A stretch of DNA of 64,000 bases from Bacteroidota bacterium (GTDB lineage Bacteria; Bacteroidota; Bacteroidia; UKL13-3): positions 62,001-126,000 of the forward strand of contig JAIXWD010000020.1 in the NCBI GenBank assembly GCA_027482225.1. The letters are read 5' to 3'. Below are positions 1-8,281 of this stretch, in pieces (the stretch's first letter is position 1; each line of letters opens with the position of its first letter). The notes under the pieces were generated by a model. It was not told the DNA's origin, made no database searches, and worked only from the letters and a program-made list of their open reading frames with translations. The translations under genes and the position numbers were made by a program.

Positions 1-1441
1 CAATGTTATTTAATCCATATATACGCAATACCTCTTCGGCCACATCAGCATGTCGCGTAACGTCTGTTCTATAGGCGGGCACATCTAATAGTAACGAATC
101 TGTTGTTTCGTTTAAAATAGTAAAATCAAGTGCCAATAAGATGCGTTTAATTTCTTCAGCTTCAATATGCTGTCCAATTAAACTATAAAATTTGTCGAGG
201 TTAAAATCTACCTGCGCATGTTTAATTTCAGTAGGATATACATCAACCAATTTACTACTAACTGCACCACCTGCTGTTTCAATAATCAACTCTACAGCAC
301 GAGCCAATGCTCTAGTGGTTATTTCTACATCAGTACCACGCTCGTAACGAAAACTTGCGTCAGTACTCAGCCCATGGTGCTTTGCCGTTTTGCGCACTGA
401 AGCAGGATTAAATGTGGCGCTCTCCATAAAAATTTCGGTTGTATTGTTGTTTATACCACTTTGTAAACCACCAAATACACCACCAATTGCTATGGGCTTT
501 TCACCATCACAAATCATGCACTCGTTGCCTGTTAATGTTCTTTCTGTTTTATCTAAGGTGGTAAATTTTGTACCCGCATTAACTTTGCGAACAATAATTT
601 TTTGTCCGTATAAATTTGCGGCATCAAACGCATGAAGTGGTTGGCCTAACTCATGCATCACATAATTGGTTACATCAACAATATTATTAATTGGCGATAA
701 ACCAATAACACGCAAACGGTTTTGTAACCATGCAGGCGAATCGCCAACCCGAACACCACTGATGCTAATACCACTGTAACGCACACAATCTGTATCCTCT
801 ATGCTTACGCTAATTTTATCGGCATGTATGGTAGGTATTACAAAGTTTGATGTTTGACTTGAGCAATTGGTAACTGCTCGTAAATCTCTTGAAACACCCA
901 TGTGCGATGCTGCATCACCACGATTGGCCGTTAAACCAATTTCAATTAAATAATCGCTGTAGTTTTCGAAATAGTTGGTTGCAGGTGCACCAATATCATA
1001 ATTGTTGGGCAACACTAAAATACCATCATGACTCTCACCTAAGCCTAATTCATCTTCGGCACAAATCATTCCTTCACTTACTTCGCCTCTAATTTTTGAT
1101 TTCTTTATTTCAAACGGTTCGCCATTAGTTGGATGAACGATACAACCAACAGTAGCAACCAATACTTTTTGGCCTGCAGCTACATTTGGCGCTCCACATA
1201 CAATGTGTAATAATTCTGGTCCACCCACGTCAACAGTGGTAACACTTAATTTATCAGCATTGGGGTGCTTTGTGCAGGTTTTAACCTCACCCACAACTAT
1301 ACCTTCTAATCCACCTTTTATCGTGTTGTATGGTGTAATACCTTCCACTTCTAGTCCTGTTCCAGTTAAGAGCTCATCTATCTTTTCTGGACTGAGGCTT
1401 ACGTTTATAAGGGTATTTAACCAATTATATGATATTTTCAT
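1..1441 (-). CDS. pheT: Phenylalanyl-tRNA synthetase beta subunit, cut by the window edge
   Basis: The large subunit of the alpha2-beta2 phenylalanyl-tRNA synthetase, which charges tRNA-Phe in the cytoplasm. The reading frame starts at ATG 1441-1439 with MKISYNWLNTL, the usual PheT start, and stays open to base 1, giving about 480 of the roughly 800 residues. Visible parts in order are the N-terminal domain, an EMAP/tRNA-binding OB fold (about residues 40-150, with GGPELLHIVCGAPNV), the B3/B4 editing domain, including DASFRYERGTD, and the start of the B5 domain. The C-terminal anticodon-binding region lies outside the window. A -7-like box TATTTTCG reads on the minus strand at 1490-1497, giving a leader of about 48 bases; I see no clear -33 box. 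Identification is firm. Confidence 0.96.
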   Translation of the reverse strand, partial: MKISYNWLNTLINVSLSPEKIDELLTGTGLEVEGITPYNTIKGGLEGIVVGEVKTCTKHPNADKLSVTTVDVGGPELLHIVCGAPNVAAGQKVLVATVGCIVHPTNGEPFEIKKSKIRGEVSEGMICAEDELGLGESHDGILVLPNNYDIGAPATNYFENYSDYLIEIGLTANRGDAASHMGVSRDLRAVTNCSSQTSNFVIPTIHADKISVSIEDTDCVRYSGISISGVRVGDSPAWLQNRLRVIGLSPINNIVDVTNYVMHELGQPLHAFDAANLYGQKIIVRKVNAGTKFTTLDKTERTLTGNECMICDGEKPIAIGGVFGGLQSGINNNTTEIFMESATFNPASVRKTAKHHGLSTDASFRYERGTDVEITTRALARAVELIIETAGGAVSSKLVDVYPTEIKHAQVDFNLDKFYSLIGQHIEAEEIKRILLALDFTILNETTDSLLLDVPAYRTDVTRHADVAEEVLRIYGLNNI

Positions 1442-1678
1442 TTGCTGCTTAACTTAATATGACTTGCTGCCGCATTTTTTTAATGTGTGCGAAAATAACA
1501 AAAAAGCCTTATGCACCCTATCCTTTAAATTAATTTTGGTTTGGGTTGAAAAACAAAGCAGTACATGAGATGACAATGATTTTAATATAAATCAGTTTTT
1601 TCTGCACTGTGTATATCTTGGCGAATAACCTATATCACCATTCATAAATTTAGCTGTTAATTTGCTAAAAAATAAGTA

Positions 1679-2038
1679 ATGGCTAAACCAACTTTAGTTT
1701 TAGGTGCCACACCTAACCCTGATAGATATGCATACAAAGCAACAATGATGCTTTCAAGCTATGGTCATCCGGTTGTTTTGTATGGAAACAAGGAGGGTGA
1801 AATTGCTGGAATGCCAATTCATCTTGCAGCGCCTCAGGTAGAAGTGGATACGGTAACCTTATACGTTGGTCCACAAAATCAACCACCTTATTATGATTAT
1901 GTTGTTGGATTAAATCCCAAACGCGTGATATTTAACCCTGGAACCGAGAATACATATTTTGAAAATTTATTAAAAGAAAATAATATTGAACCTGTTATTG
2001 CATGTACTTTGGTGATGTTAACAACAGGACAGTATTAA
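1679..2038 (+). CDS. CoA-binding (CoA_binding_2/YccU-like) protein
   Basis: A 119-residue single-domain Rossmann protein. The N-terminus TLVLGATPNPDRYAYKA matches the nucleotide-binding loop of the CoA_binding_2 family (YccU/YbdD-type small proteins), followed by GHPVVLYGNKEGEIAGMPI and a later VGLNPKRVIFNPGTEN segment, both typical of that family. These proteins bind CoA or a nucleotide in the cytoplasm, but their cellular role is mostly unknown. There is no signal peptide or membrane helix. The gene starts 238 bases from the divergent pheT start and is followed after 31 bases by an exported TPR lipoprotein, with which it may be cotranscribed. The fold is clear; a precise function cannot be given. 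Confidence 0.8.
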   Translation: MAKPTLVLGATPNPDRYAYKATMMLSSYGHPVVLYGNKEGEIAGMPIHLAAPQVEVDTVTLYVGPQNQPPYYDYVVGLNPKRVIFNPGTENTYFENLLKENNIEPVIACTLVMLTTGQY

Positions 2039-2069
2039 TAAAATAACCATTACGCATACATTAAACCAT

Positions 2070-2612
2070 ATGAAAAAAAATATACAATTTATTTTAGCCC
2101 TTGTGGCGTTAGTTGTTGTGGCTTGTCAATCGCCTAAAGAAAAAGCCTTACAAGCAATTGAAGCACTGCAAGCACAAGACAGTGTATTTAGCATAGAAAA
2201 CATGGCCAAAGAAAAAGATGCCTACTTGGCCTTTGCTGATAAATACCCTGATGATGAGCGTGCGCCTGAGTTTTTATTTAAAGCAGGACAAAGTATGGGT
2301 GCCATCGCTTCACAAAAAAAGGATATGAAATTGCATGAGGAATCGATTACTATTTTTAAACGTATTCAAGAAAATTATCCTGACCATCATTATGCTGAGG
2401 AAGCCTTGTTTTTAACAGGTTTTGTTTACGAAAATCATATGGGAAATATTACGAAAGCAAAAGCAACATACGAAGAATTTATTAAGAAATACCCTAAAAG
2501 TGAGTTGGCCGAAGACGCTCATTTTGCAATTGAAAACTTAGGCATATCGCCAGAAGATATTATAAAGCGTGCCCAACAAGATACAGCTGCTGATAGTACA
2601 ATGGTAAATTAA
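2070..2612 (+). CDS. TPR-containing lipoprotein
   Basis: A 180-residue exported protein. Residues 1-18 are a lipoprotein signal ending in VVVAC, so Cys19 should be lipidated. The mature part is helical with TPR-like units: one around FADKYPDDERAPEFLFKAG, a second around FKRIQENYPDHHYAEEALF and a third around YEEFIKKYPKSELAEDAHF. The repeated pattern of YP/D and A-E-A residues resembles BamD/YbgF (CpoB)-type envelope TPR proteins. It is shorter than BamD (about 240-270 residues), so I do not name it BamD. Its stop codon abuts the stop codon of the convergent cdaA gene with no spacer (TAA at 2610-2612, complement of TAA at 2613-2615). Envelope location is well supported; the partner is unknown. 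Confidence 0.8.
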   Translation: MKKNIQFILALVALVVVACQSPKEKALQAIEALQAQDSVFSIENMAKEKDAYLAFADKYPDDERAPEFLFKAGQSMGAIASQKKDMKLHEESITIFKRIQENYPDHHYAEEALFLTGFVYENHMGNITKAKATYEEFIKKYPKSELAEDAHFAIENLGISPEDIIKRAQQDTAADSTMVN

Positions 2613-3428
2613 TTACCTTGCACTCAGCAAATCGGTACTAAATTCCTTGTTTAAAAAATCAAGAATATCTTGACGCGAAATGTTTTCGGTTACTTTTCCT
2701 TCTATGGCATAAGCCATTGTACCCCTTTCCTCGCTTACAATCAATGCCAAAGCATCTGTTTGTTCTGTAATGCCTATTGCTGATAAATGACGCAGTCCAT
2801 ACTTGCTTTGGTATTCGGGATTTTCGCTAATTGGTAAAACAGCATTAGCAGCCTTAATTTTACCATTTGCTATAATAACTGCACCATCATGTAATGGGCT
2901 TGTTTTGTTAAAAATACTTAAAAGTAATTTTTTACTAATGTGTGCATCTAGTATCTCGCCACTTGCCCCAATAAATTTCATTTCACTGGTTTTTGGGAAA
3001 ATCAATAAAGCCCCGGTGTGTGTTGATGCCAATATTTCGCAGGTGTCTGCAATATCTTCATAGTTGGTATTGAAGTTCTTTTCCACTTTCCAATTCCAAG
3101 GTAAAAATCTAATTATAGATTGGTTTTCTCTAGCCAATCGGCCTCTGCCAATTAACAATAAAAACTTTCTAATTTCTTGTTGAAATACAATAAGTATGGC
3201 TAAAAAACCCACTTTGGTAAACTCACCCAAAACAGTTTCCATTAGCGGCATTTTAAAAAATCGCACCAATAACCAAGCAAAATAAATAGTCAGTAATCCA
3301 GCCATCATATTAAATGCTAAACTACCTTTTAACATGCGGTATAATTGGTAAATAACACCAATTAACAACAACAAATCAATTAGGTTTATTAGGGTAAAAT
3401 GATAACTGTAAATTTCAAATATTTCCAT
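2613..3428 (-). CDS. cdaA: Diadenylate cyclase CdaA (DisA_N family)
   Basis: A membrane enzyme that condenses two ATP into cyclic di-AMP, a messenger in osmolyte and cell-wall control. The 271 residues begin with three hydrophobic helices (about residues 12-32, 36-56 and 62-84), followed by a cytoplasmic DisA_N domain. Both catalytic motifs are present: HDGAVII (the DGA motif, near residue 180) and RHLSAIGI (the RHR-type motif, near 213). The length matches the CdaA family. The gene overlaps the 3' end of folP by 14 bases, and the folP-cdaA pairing is common in Bacteroidota. No CdaR-like regulator or GlmM follows, unlike in Firmicutes. Confidence 0.93.
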   Translation of the reverse strand: MEIFEIYSYHFTLINLIDLLLLIGVIYQLYRMLKGSLAFNMMAGLLTIYFAWLLVRFFKMPLMETVLGEFTKVGFLAILIVFQQEIRKFLLLIGRGRLARENQSIIRFLPWNWKVEKNFNTNYEDIADTCEILASTHTGALLIFPKTSEMKFIGASGEILDAHISKKLLLSIFNKTSPLHDGAVIIANGKIKAANAVLPISENPEYQSKYGLRHLSAIGITEQTDALALIVSEERGTMAYAIEGKVTENISRQDILDFLNKEFSTDLLSAR

Positions 3429-4284
3429 AAGTAGCTTTTACAATGTTAATGCATTCCATGGCTTCCTTTACATCATGTACGCGTAAAATTTTAGCTCCTT
3501 TTAAAAGTGCAATAGTATGAACAACAGAGGTTCCATTTAATGCGCCTGCGGCATCTGTATTGATCACATTTTGTATCATTTTTTTGCGAGAAACACCAAC
3601 TAAAATAGGTAATTCTGTTATATTAAAATGATGAAGATTTTTTAACAGCTCATAATTTTGTTCTTGTGTTTTAGCAAATCCAAATCCAGGATCAATAATT
3701 AAATCAACAATTCCTGCTTTCTTAGCTTCCGTAATTTTTTGATTAAAGTATTCCAAAACATCCAAAGTAACATCATCATACTGCGTATGCTGTTGCATTG
3801 TTTTGGGCGTTCCACGTTTATGCATCATAATGTAGGGAACAAAACTCAATTGGGCAACGGTGGCTAACATATCTGCATCATCTTCGCCACTACTAATGTC
3901 ATTAATTATATGAGCGCCAGCATCAATTGCATATTTTGCAACTTTGGCCCTAAATGTATCAATGGATAAAATAGCATCAGGTAAATATTTATGAAGGTGT
4001 TCAACCGCAGGCACCACTCGGTTTATTTCCTCATCAATACTTACCTCGGCAGCTCCCGGACGGGTGCTGTAGCCTCCAATGTCAATAAATGTTGCGCCAT
4101 GTGCAATCATGCTTTCTGCATTTTTAAGCAATTCGTCAAGTGCTTGCATCCGGCTTCCTTCGAAAAAACTATCGGGTGTAATATTTAAAATACCCATAAC
4201 TGCTGGTTGGCTTAATACCAGTAGTTTACCACGGCAGTTTAGTGATAATTTTGTATTGTGCGCTTGTAATTTGGGTATGTCCAT
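3415..4284 (-). CDS. folP: Dihydropteroate synthase
   Basis: Joins p-aminobenzoate to hydroxymethyl-dihydropterin pyrophosphate in folate synthesis; this is the sulfonamide target. The 289 residues carry the two family signatures: VMGILNITPDSFFEGS (about residues 29-44) and IDIGGYSTRPGA (about 67-78). Also present are IDTFRAKVA, LIIDPGFGFAKT (about 195-206) and GVSRKKMI (the pABA/sulfonamide-binding SRK motif). The length is normal. It is first in a two-gene unit with cdaA, which it overlaps by 14 bases. The 5' end lies only about 10-37 bases from the divergent DUF1599 gene, so the two promoters must be very close or overlap the opposite gene. Confidence 0.96.
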   Translation of the reverse strand: MDIPKLQAHNTKLSLNCRGKLLVLSQPAVMGILNITPDSFFEGSRMQALDELLKNAESMIAHGATFIDIGGYSTRPGAAEVSIDEEINRVVPAVEHLHKYLPDAILSIDTFRAKVAKYAIDAGAHIINDISSGEDDADMLATVAQLSFVPYIMMHKRGTPKTMQQHTQYDDVTLDVLEYFNQKITEAKKAGIVDLIIDPGFGFAKTQEQNYELLKNLHHFNITELPILVGVSRKKMIQNVINTDAAGALNGTSVVHTIALLKGAKILRVHDVKEAMECINIVKATYGNI

Positions 4285-4293
4285 TATTTTTGT

Positions 4294-4869
4294 GTGCTTT
4301 ACAAATTAAACATTACCATTTTGATAAATCAAACATCAACACAATTCGATAACGTTATTAATAAGTGTCGACACATATTTTTAAATAAAAGTAAAGATTA
4401 TGGCACATCATGGCGCGTGATGCGATTGAGTTCAATTGCCGATCAAATATTTATTAAGGCACAAAGGATTCGTACCATTGAGGAAAATGGTAGCATGCAA
4501 ATAAATGAAGGTATTGAAAGTGAGTTTATGGGTATAGTAAATTATTGTGTAATTGGTTTAATTCAGATGGAATTAAAAGATGAAGGTAATTTAGATATTG
4601 ACATAGATACATTAACCAATTTGTATGATAAACATGTGCTTGAAACCAAAACGTTGATGATGCAAAAAAACCATGATTACGGTGAAGCTTGGCGTGATAT
4701 GTTGGTGAGTACTTTTACCGATATGATCTTGATGCGGTTATTACGAATTCGTCAAATACAATTATCAAACGGACAAACTATAATGAGCGAAGGTATAGAT
4801 GCCAATTTTCAGGATATGATTAATTATGGTGTGTTTGCCTTGATACATTTAAATGAAAAAGTTAAATAA
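4294..4869 (+). CDS. DUF1599 domain protein with duplicated domain
   Basis: A 191-residue cytoplasmic protein of the DUF1599 family, common in Bacteroidota. Two copies of the same unit are visible: KDYGTSWRVMR ... KAQRIRTIEENG in the first half and HDYGEAWRDML ... LLRIRQIQLSNG in the second, each followed by a GIxxxFxxxINYxVxxLI segment. DUF1599 has been linked to nucleotide-modification proteins, but no reaction can be read here. The longest frame begins at GTG 4294, nine bases from the divergent folP start. An in-frame TTG at 4321 gives MINQTSTQFDNVIN, which resembles the usual family N-terminus better. The next gene is the DoxX-family protein, a neighbour often kept in this phylum. Confidence 0.8.
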   Translation: MLYKLNITILINQTSTQFDNVINKCRHIFLNKSKDYGTSWRVMRLSSIADQIFIKAQRIRTIEENGSMQINEGIESEFMGIVNYCVIGLIQMELKDEGNLDIDIDTLTNLYDKHVLETKTLMMQKNHDYGEAWRDMLVSTFTDMILMRLLRIRQIQLSNGQTIMSEGIDANFQDMINYGVFALIHLNEKVK

Positions 4870-4950
4870 AACTATTATTTATAAATTAAGTTTATTCAAT
4901 TATTGATTAACGAAATTGCGTTAATTACTTTTAACAACATATTATAACAT

Positions 4951-6099
4951 ATGAAATTATTAACTCAAATAAGTAGAATTTTAGTTGGTGTATTGTTCAT
5001 CATTTCAGGACTTATAAAAGCCAATGATACCATAGGTTTCAGCTATAAATTGGCAGAGTATTTCGAAATTTTTAACATGCACTTTTTTGTTGATTATGCA
5101 GTAAGTATGGCCATGTTTATCTGTATTTTCGAAATTATGGTAGGTATTGCATTGTTAATTGGTGCTTACACCAGATTAAACATGTGGTTACTGTTATTGA
5201 TGATTGTGTTTTTTACGCTATTAACAGGTTACAGTGCCATAACTAATAAAGTAACAGATTGCGGTTGTTTCGGTGATGCCATAAAATTAAAACCAGTTGA
5301 ATCATTTTTAAAAGATGTGCTGTTGTTGGTGTTTATTCTAATTATGTTTATCGGTCAAAAACACATCAAACCCATTGTATCTAACAAAACGATTGTTAGT
5401 ATAGCGCTTGGTGTATCACTATTGGTAATTACTTTTTTTACTTTTAACACTTATATGTTTTTGCCTAAAATAGATTTCTTGCCATACAAAGTTGGCAATG
5501 ATATTGGCCAATTAATGACTTTACCACCAGATGCCAAACGCGACTCTGTTGTTATGGTATTTATATACGAAAAAGATGGTAAACAATTTGAATTTGGAGT
5601 GAATGAGGTAGGTAATGTTGATGATACCTATAAGTTTGTTGATAGGATAGATAAAGTTATTGTAGAAGGTGATAAAGCTCCGATACATGATTTTAAATTG
5701 TTTGATGTAAATGGGCAAGACTATACCGATACATTATTATTTCAAAAAGGATTTAGGATGGTTTTGGTTCAAACCAATATATTGAAATCGAGAACAGGTA
5801 TTGAACCACAAATTGCGCAATTAGCAAATGATTGTGCGCTTGCTGGTATTCCATTTTGGGCATTAACAAATACCACTTTAACAGAAGTTGAACCATATCG
5901 CCACGAACATCAATTTGCCTTTAATTATTACAACATGGATGTTACGCCACTTAAATCTATGGTACGCAGTAATCCTGGTTTACTATTGATGAAAGATAAT
6001 GTAGTAATTAAAAAGTGGAGTGCATACGGAATACCTACCTTCGAGAAAGTAAAACTATACATGGAAGGTAAAGTTGGTCCAAGAGGAATTAGGAAATAA
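4951..6099 (+). CDS. DoxX-family membrane protein (BT_3928 type) with a thioredoxin-like C-terminal part
   Basis: 382 residues. The first 140 or so form four membrane helices of the DoxX/MauE type, starting ISRILVGVLFIISGLIKAND. A VTDCGCFGDAIKL loop contains the Cys-Gly-Cys pair typical of MauE-like redox partners. A further helix lies near residues 148-170. The rest is a soluble domain with LVQTNILKSRTG and an ending like a degraded thioredoxin fold; no CxxC is present there. Bacteroidota proteins of this BT_3928 type commonly sit next to DUF1599 and tpiA. Here DUF1599 lies immediately upstream and tpiA about 3.5 kb downstream. A role in membrane-linked thiol or electron transfer is inferred only. 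Confidence 0.8.
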   Translation: MKLLTQISRILVGVLFIISGLIKANDTIGFSYKLAEYFEIFNMHFFVDYAVSMAMFICIFEIMVGIALLIGAYTRLNMWLLLLMIVFFTLLTGYSAITNKVTDCGCFGDAIKLKPVESFLKDVLLLVFILIMFIGQKHIKPIVSNKTIVSIALGVSLLVITFFTFNTYMFLPKIDFLPYKVGNDIGQLMTLPPDAKRDSVVMVFIYEKDGKQFEFGVNEVGNVDDTYKFVDRIDKVIVEGDKAPIHDFKLFDVNGQDYTDTLLFQKGFRMVLVQTNILKSRTGIEPQIAQLANDCALAGIPFWALTNTTLTEVEPYRHEHQFAFNYYNMDVTPLKSMVRSNPGLLLMKDNVVIKKWSAYGIPTFEKVKLYMEGKVGPRGIRK

Positions 6100-6141
6100 A
6101 AATAAAATTATGGCTGCTTATTATTAGGCAGCCATTTCAAT

Positions 6142-6654
6142 ATGCATATTTATTTAATAGGATTTATGGCTGTTGGTAAAACTACCTTTGGTAAAAGGTT
6201 GGCTAAGGCTTTATCTATGCCATTTTTAGACACTGATAATTTGATTGAACAATGCACTAGTAATACCATAGAACGATTGTTTATTGAGAAAGGTGAAGAT
6301 GCATTTAGGGAAATTGAAGCTCATGTGTTGAGAAATTTACCTAATGAAAAGCCACATGTAATTGCCACAGGAGGTGGATTGCCCTGTTACCATGATAATA
6401 TGTTGTTTATGAAAAATGAGGGTCTAACGGTGTTTTTAAAAGCTGAGCCTGCATTTATTTATAGCAGATTGGTTCGTGCAAAAAGGCCAAGACCTTTAGT
6501 AAAAGGACTTAAAGGTGATGAATTATTACAGTTTATTACCCGAATATTAACCGAAAGGATACCGTTTTATGCCCAAAGCGAGTTGGTTATTGAGCTACCC
6601 GAAAAAAGTGACAAAAGCCTTGTTAATACTGTGGTTTTAGCCTATAAAAGTTAG
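6142..6654 (+). CDS. aroK: Shikimate kinase
   Basis: Phosphorylates shikimate at the 3-hydroxyl with ATP, step five of chorismate synthesis. The 170 residues contain the P-loop GFMAVGKTTFG (residues 7-17), the FLDTDNLIE segment (shikimate-binding Asp, about 29-37), EKGEDAFREIE (substrate-binding Arg), ATGGGLPC (the glycine-rich shikimate site) and RAKRPRPLV in the lid. The length is typical. It begins 42 bases after the DoxX gene and could be cotranscribed with it. The later genes of the pathway (aroB, aroA, aroC) are clustered at 41-45 kb in this window, so aroK stands apart from them. Confidence 0.95.
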   Translation: MHIYLIGFMAVGKTTFGKRLAKALSMPFLDTDNLIEQCTSNTIERLFIEKGEDAFREIEAHVLRNLPNEKPHVIATGGGLPCYHDNMLFMKNEGLTVFLKAEPAFIYSRLVRAKRPRPLVKGLKGDELLQFITRILTERIPFYAQSELVIELPEKSDKSLVNTVVLAYKS

Positions 6655-6749
6655 TATGTTTAAAGGGGTAAATGCCGTGAAACCCTGATATTGTTGAAAA
6701 CCTGTGAAAATCTAATTTGAAAAAAATATCAAAAAACCTAGGCAGGTAC

Positions 6750-6779
6750 TTGTTTTATTCAGCATTGTTGCTAAGTTTG
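6750..6779 (+). promoter_or_regulatory. Promoter of the HU gene
   Basis: A Bacteroidota-type promoter: TTG at 6750-6752, 19 bases, then a perfect -7 box TAAGTTTG at 6772-6779. It predicts a start near 6785 and a leader of about 32 bases before the HU ATG at 6818. Confidence 0.55.
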
Positions 6780-6817
6780 TTATGGTAAAACAACAAACAC
6801 TTTAATTATTATCAACT

Positions 6818-7090
6818 ATGAACAAGTCTGATTTAATCGACAAAATCGCACATGATGCGAAATTAACAAAGGTTCAAGCATCTGCTGCTTTAGATTCATT
6901 TATGGCTGCAACTCAAGGCGCTTTGAAGAAAGGTGACAAACTTATTTTAGTAGGTTTCGGAACTTTCTCTGTAACTAAGCGTGCAGCACGTAAAGGTCGT
7001 AACCCACAAACAGGTAAAGAAATTAACATCCCAGCAAAAAAGGTTGTTAAATTCAAAGCTGGTGCTGGCTTACAAGCTAAGGTTAAGTAA
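6818..7090 (+). CDS. HU family DNA-binding protein
   Basis: A 90-residue nucleoid protein of the HU/IHF family, which binds and bends DNA as a dimer. The N-terminus MNKSDLIDKIAHDAKLTK and the segment GDKLILVGFGTFSVTKRAARKGRNPQTGKE are typical; the latter contains the beta-arm with the conserved RNPQTG tip (about residues 62-67). It ends FKAGAGLQAKVK. Length and sequence match HU rather than IHF, though the assignment rests on sequence only. It has its own promoter and a very strong terminator, as expected for an abundant monocistronic message. Confidence 0.95.
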   Translation: MNKSDLIDKIAHDAKLTKVQASAALDSFMAATQGALKKGDKLILVGFGTFSVTKRAARKGRNPQTGKEINIPAKKVVKFKAGAGLQAKVK

Positions 7091-7112
7091 TTAATACTTG
7101 ATCAAAAAATTA

Positions 7113-7144
7113 AAAATCCCATTCGCAAGAATGGGATTTTTTTT
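7113..7144 (+). terminator. Terminator after the HU gene
   Basis: A perfect 12-base-pair stem (7113-7124 with 7129-7140) closed by a GCAA tetraloop, followed by a run of T reaching 7144. Confidence 0.92.
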
Positions 7145-7296
7145 GTGGCTAGTTGAATAATTTATTGTCTAGTTGAATTCAATATTCTTCATTCAAGATT
7201 CAGTATTAGCTCCGCTTAACTGCGTTTCGATATTTCGAAATATTGTTTGGTGTTACTACTTTCGATTTTCGGATTTCGATTTTTTATTTTCCATGA

Positions 7297-7803
7297 TTAA
7301 CTCAAATACACATCTACCTTACCTTTGCTGATGGTTACTTCAATGTGTTCTTGTAAAGTTGTACTTAATGCTGTGCCTACATAATTGGCTTTTACTGGGA
7401 AAGAAATGTGGTTTCTATCTACTAAAACCAACGTTTGTATTTTACGGGCTTTGTCGTTAACTAAAGGTATTAATGAATAGAGCATGGTTTTGCCGGTGTT
7501 TAATACATCATCAACCACAATCACTACTTTATCTTTAACGCTGATTTTATTGTTACTTAATGTAATCTGTTTTTTTGCAGGATTAGTTTTATCAAGCACA
7601 ATATCAGTGGTAGAGAGTTTTATTTTACAAATTTCAGCCAATTCTTTGCAAAGCAATTCTGCAACTTTTACACCGCGTCCTTCAATTCCTGCAACAACCA
7701 GTTCTTTTTCGTTAAAGTTATTTTCGTAAACCTGGTAAGCCAAGCGTTTAAGTATTTGTTTAACTTGTTTGTCGCTTAAAATTTGGGTTTTGTCACTCTT
7801 CAT
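7297..7803 (-). CDS. Phosphoribosyltransferase-family protein
   Basis: A type I PRTase fold protein of 168 residues from ATG 7803-7801. The PRPP-binding motif VVIVVDDVLNTGKTM (two acidic residues, then TGK) is clear, and VAGIEGRGVKVAELL supplies the upstream loop. Proteins like this include PyrR and orotate- or hypoxanthine-type enzymes. The substrate cannot be assigned, although the PyrR-like overall order makes uracil/UMP plausible. The frame can be extended to a TTG at 7830, but the ATG is preferred: a 14-base perfect palindrome lies directly upstream of it and would otherwise fall inside coding sequence. It is transcribed away from rpmE2. No hairpin terminator is visible after its stop. 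Confidence 0.82.
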   Translation of the reverse strand: MKSDKTQILSDKQVKQILKRLAYQVYENNFNEKELVVAGIEGRGVKVAELLCKELAEICKIKLSTTDIVLDKTNPAKKQITLSNNKISVKDKVVIVVDDVLNTGKTMLYSLIPLVNDKARKIQTLVLVDRNHISFPVKANYVGTALSTTLQEHIEVTISKGKVDVYLS

Positions 7804-7817
7804 ACTACAATTGTAGT
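7804..7817. promoter_or_regulatory. Perfect 14-base palindrome at the phosphoribosyltransferase start
   Basis: ACTACAATTGTAGT is its own reverse complement and touches the ATG of the minus-strand PRTase gene. It could be an operator or a small hairpin over the translation start. Function is inferred. Confidence 0.4.
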
Positions 7818-7903
7818 GATTTTTCGCCAAAAAATAATTTCATGGCTTGAAGCCCAATCATATGAACAAGTTTTGGTTAACTATTAAATTTTTGTCTAAA
7901 TAT

Positions 7904-7933
7904 TTTGGCACTAATGAAAATTTCATATATTTG
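7904..7933 (+). promoter_or_regulatory. Promoter of rpmE2
   Basis: TTTG at 7904-7907, an 18-base spacer, and a perfect -7 box TATATTTG at 7926-7933. The predicted transcript start is just past 7938, about 20 bases before the ATG at 7961. Confidence 0.7.
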
Positions 7934-7960
7934 CCCCCTCAAAAAGTAATTAAAGCAGAG

Positions 7961-8212
7961 ATGAAAGCAGATATCCACCCAAAAAATTATAGAATGGTTG
8001 TGTTCAAGGACATGTCAAACGACTATTCATTCATAACTCGTTCGACTGTAGACACTAAAGAAACTGTTAAATGGGAAGACGGCAACGAATATCCGTTGTT
8101 TAAATTGGAGATTTCACATAAATCTCATCCATTCTTTACCGGAACCAACATGTTAATTGACACTGCTGGTCGTATTGATAAATTCAACAAACGTTACGCT
8201 AAGAAAAAATAA
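7961..8212 (+). CDS. rpmE2: Ribosomal protein L31, type B
   Basis: An 83-residue large-subunit protein of the type B (zinc-free) L31 class. It begins [19 protein letters not shown], contains [16 protein letters not shown] and ends FNKRYAKKK. The four cysteines of the zinc-binding C+ form are absent. The frame is open for 38 codons upstream, but the ATG at 7961 gives the family's conserved N-terminus and sits correctly behind the promoter at 7904-7933. In some bacteria type B L31 replaces the zinc form during zinc limitation; no zinc operator is visible here and this may be the only copy. A terminator follows. Confidence 0.96.
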   Translation: MKADIHPKNYRMVVFKDMSNDYSFITRSTVDTKETVKWEDGNEYPLFKLEISHKSHPFFTGTNMLIDTAGRIDKFNKRYAKKK

Positions 8213-8240
8213 TTCGGTTATTTTTTTAACAATATTGTAA

Positions 8241-8268
8241 AAGCCTTCCATTATGGAGGGCTTTTTTT
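8241..8268 (+). terminator. Terminator after rpmE2
   Basis: A 10-base-pair stem with one G-T pair (8241-8250 with 8254-8263), a three-base loop and a run of seven T ending at 8268. Confidence 0.88.
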
Positions 8269-8281
8269 ATATACTCGCAGT

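Noticed and set aside
390-1457. Several open frames of 60-90 codons on the plus strand.
   Set aside because: They are antisense to the clear pheT frame, which explains the region. None has family features.
6655-6749. A possible parS-like site (CGTGAAACC, near 6677) in front of the HU gene.
   Set aside because: Only one side matches, eight of nine bases, with no inverted partner nearby. It is better read as chance.
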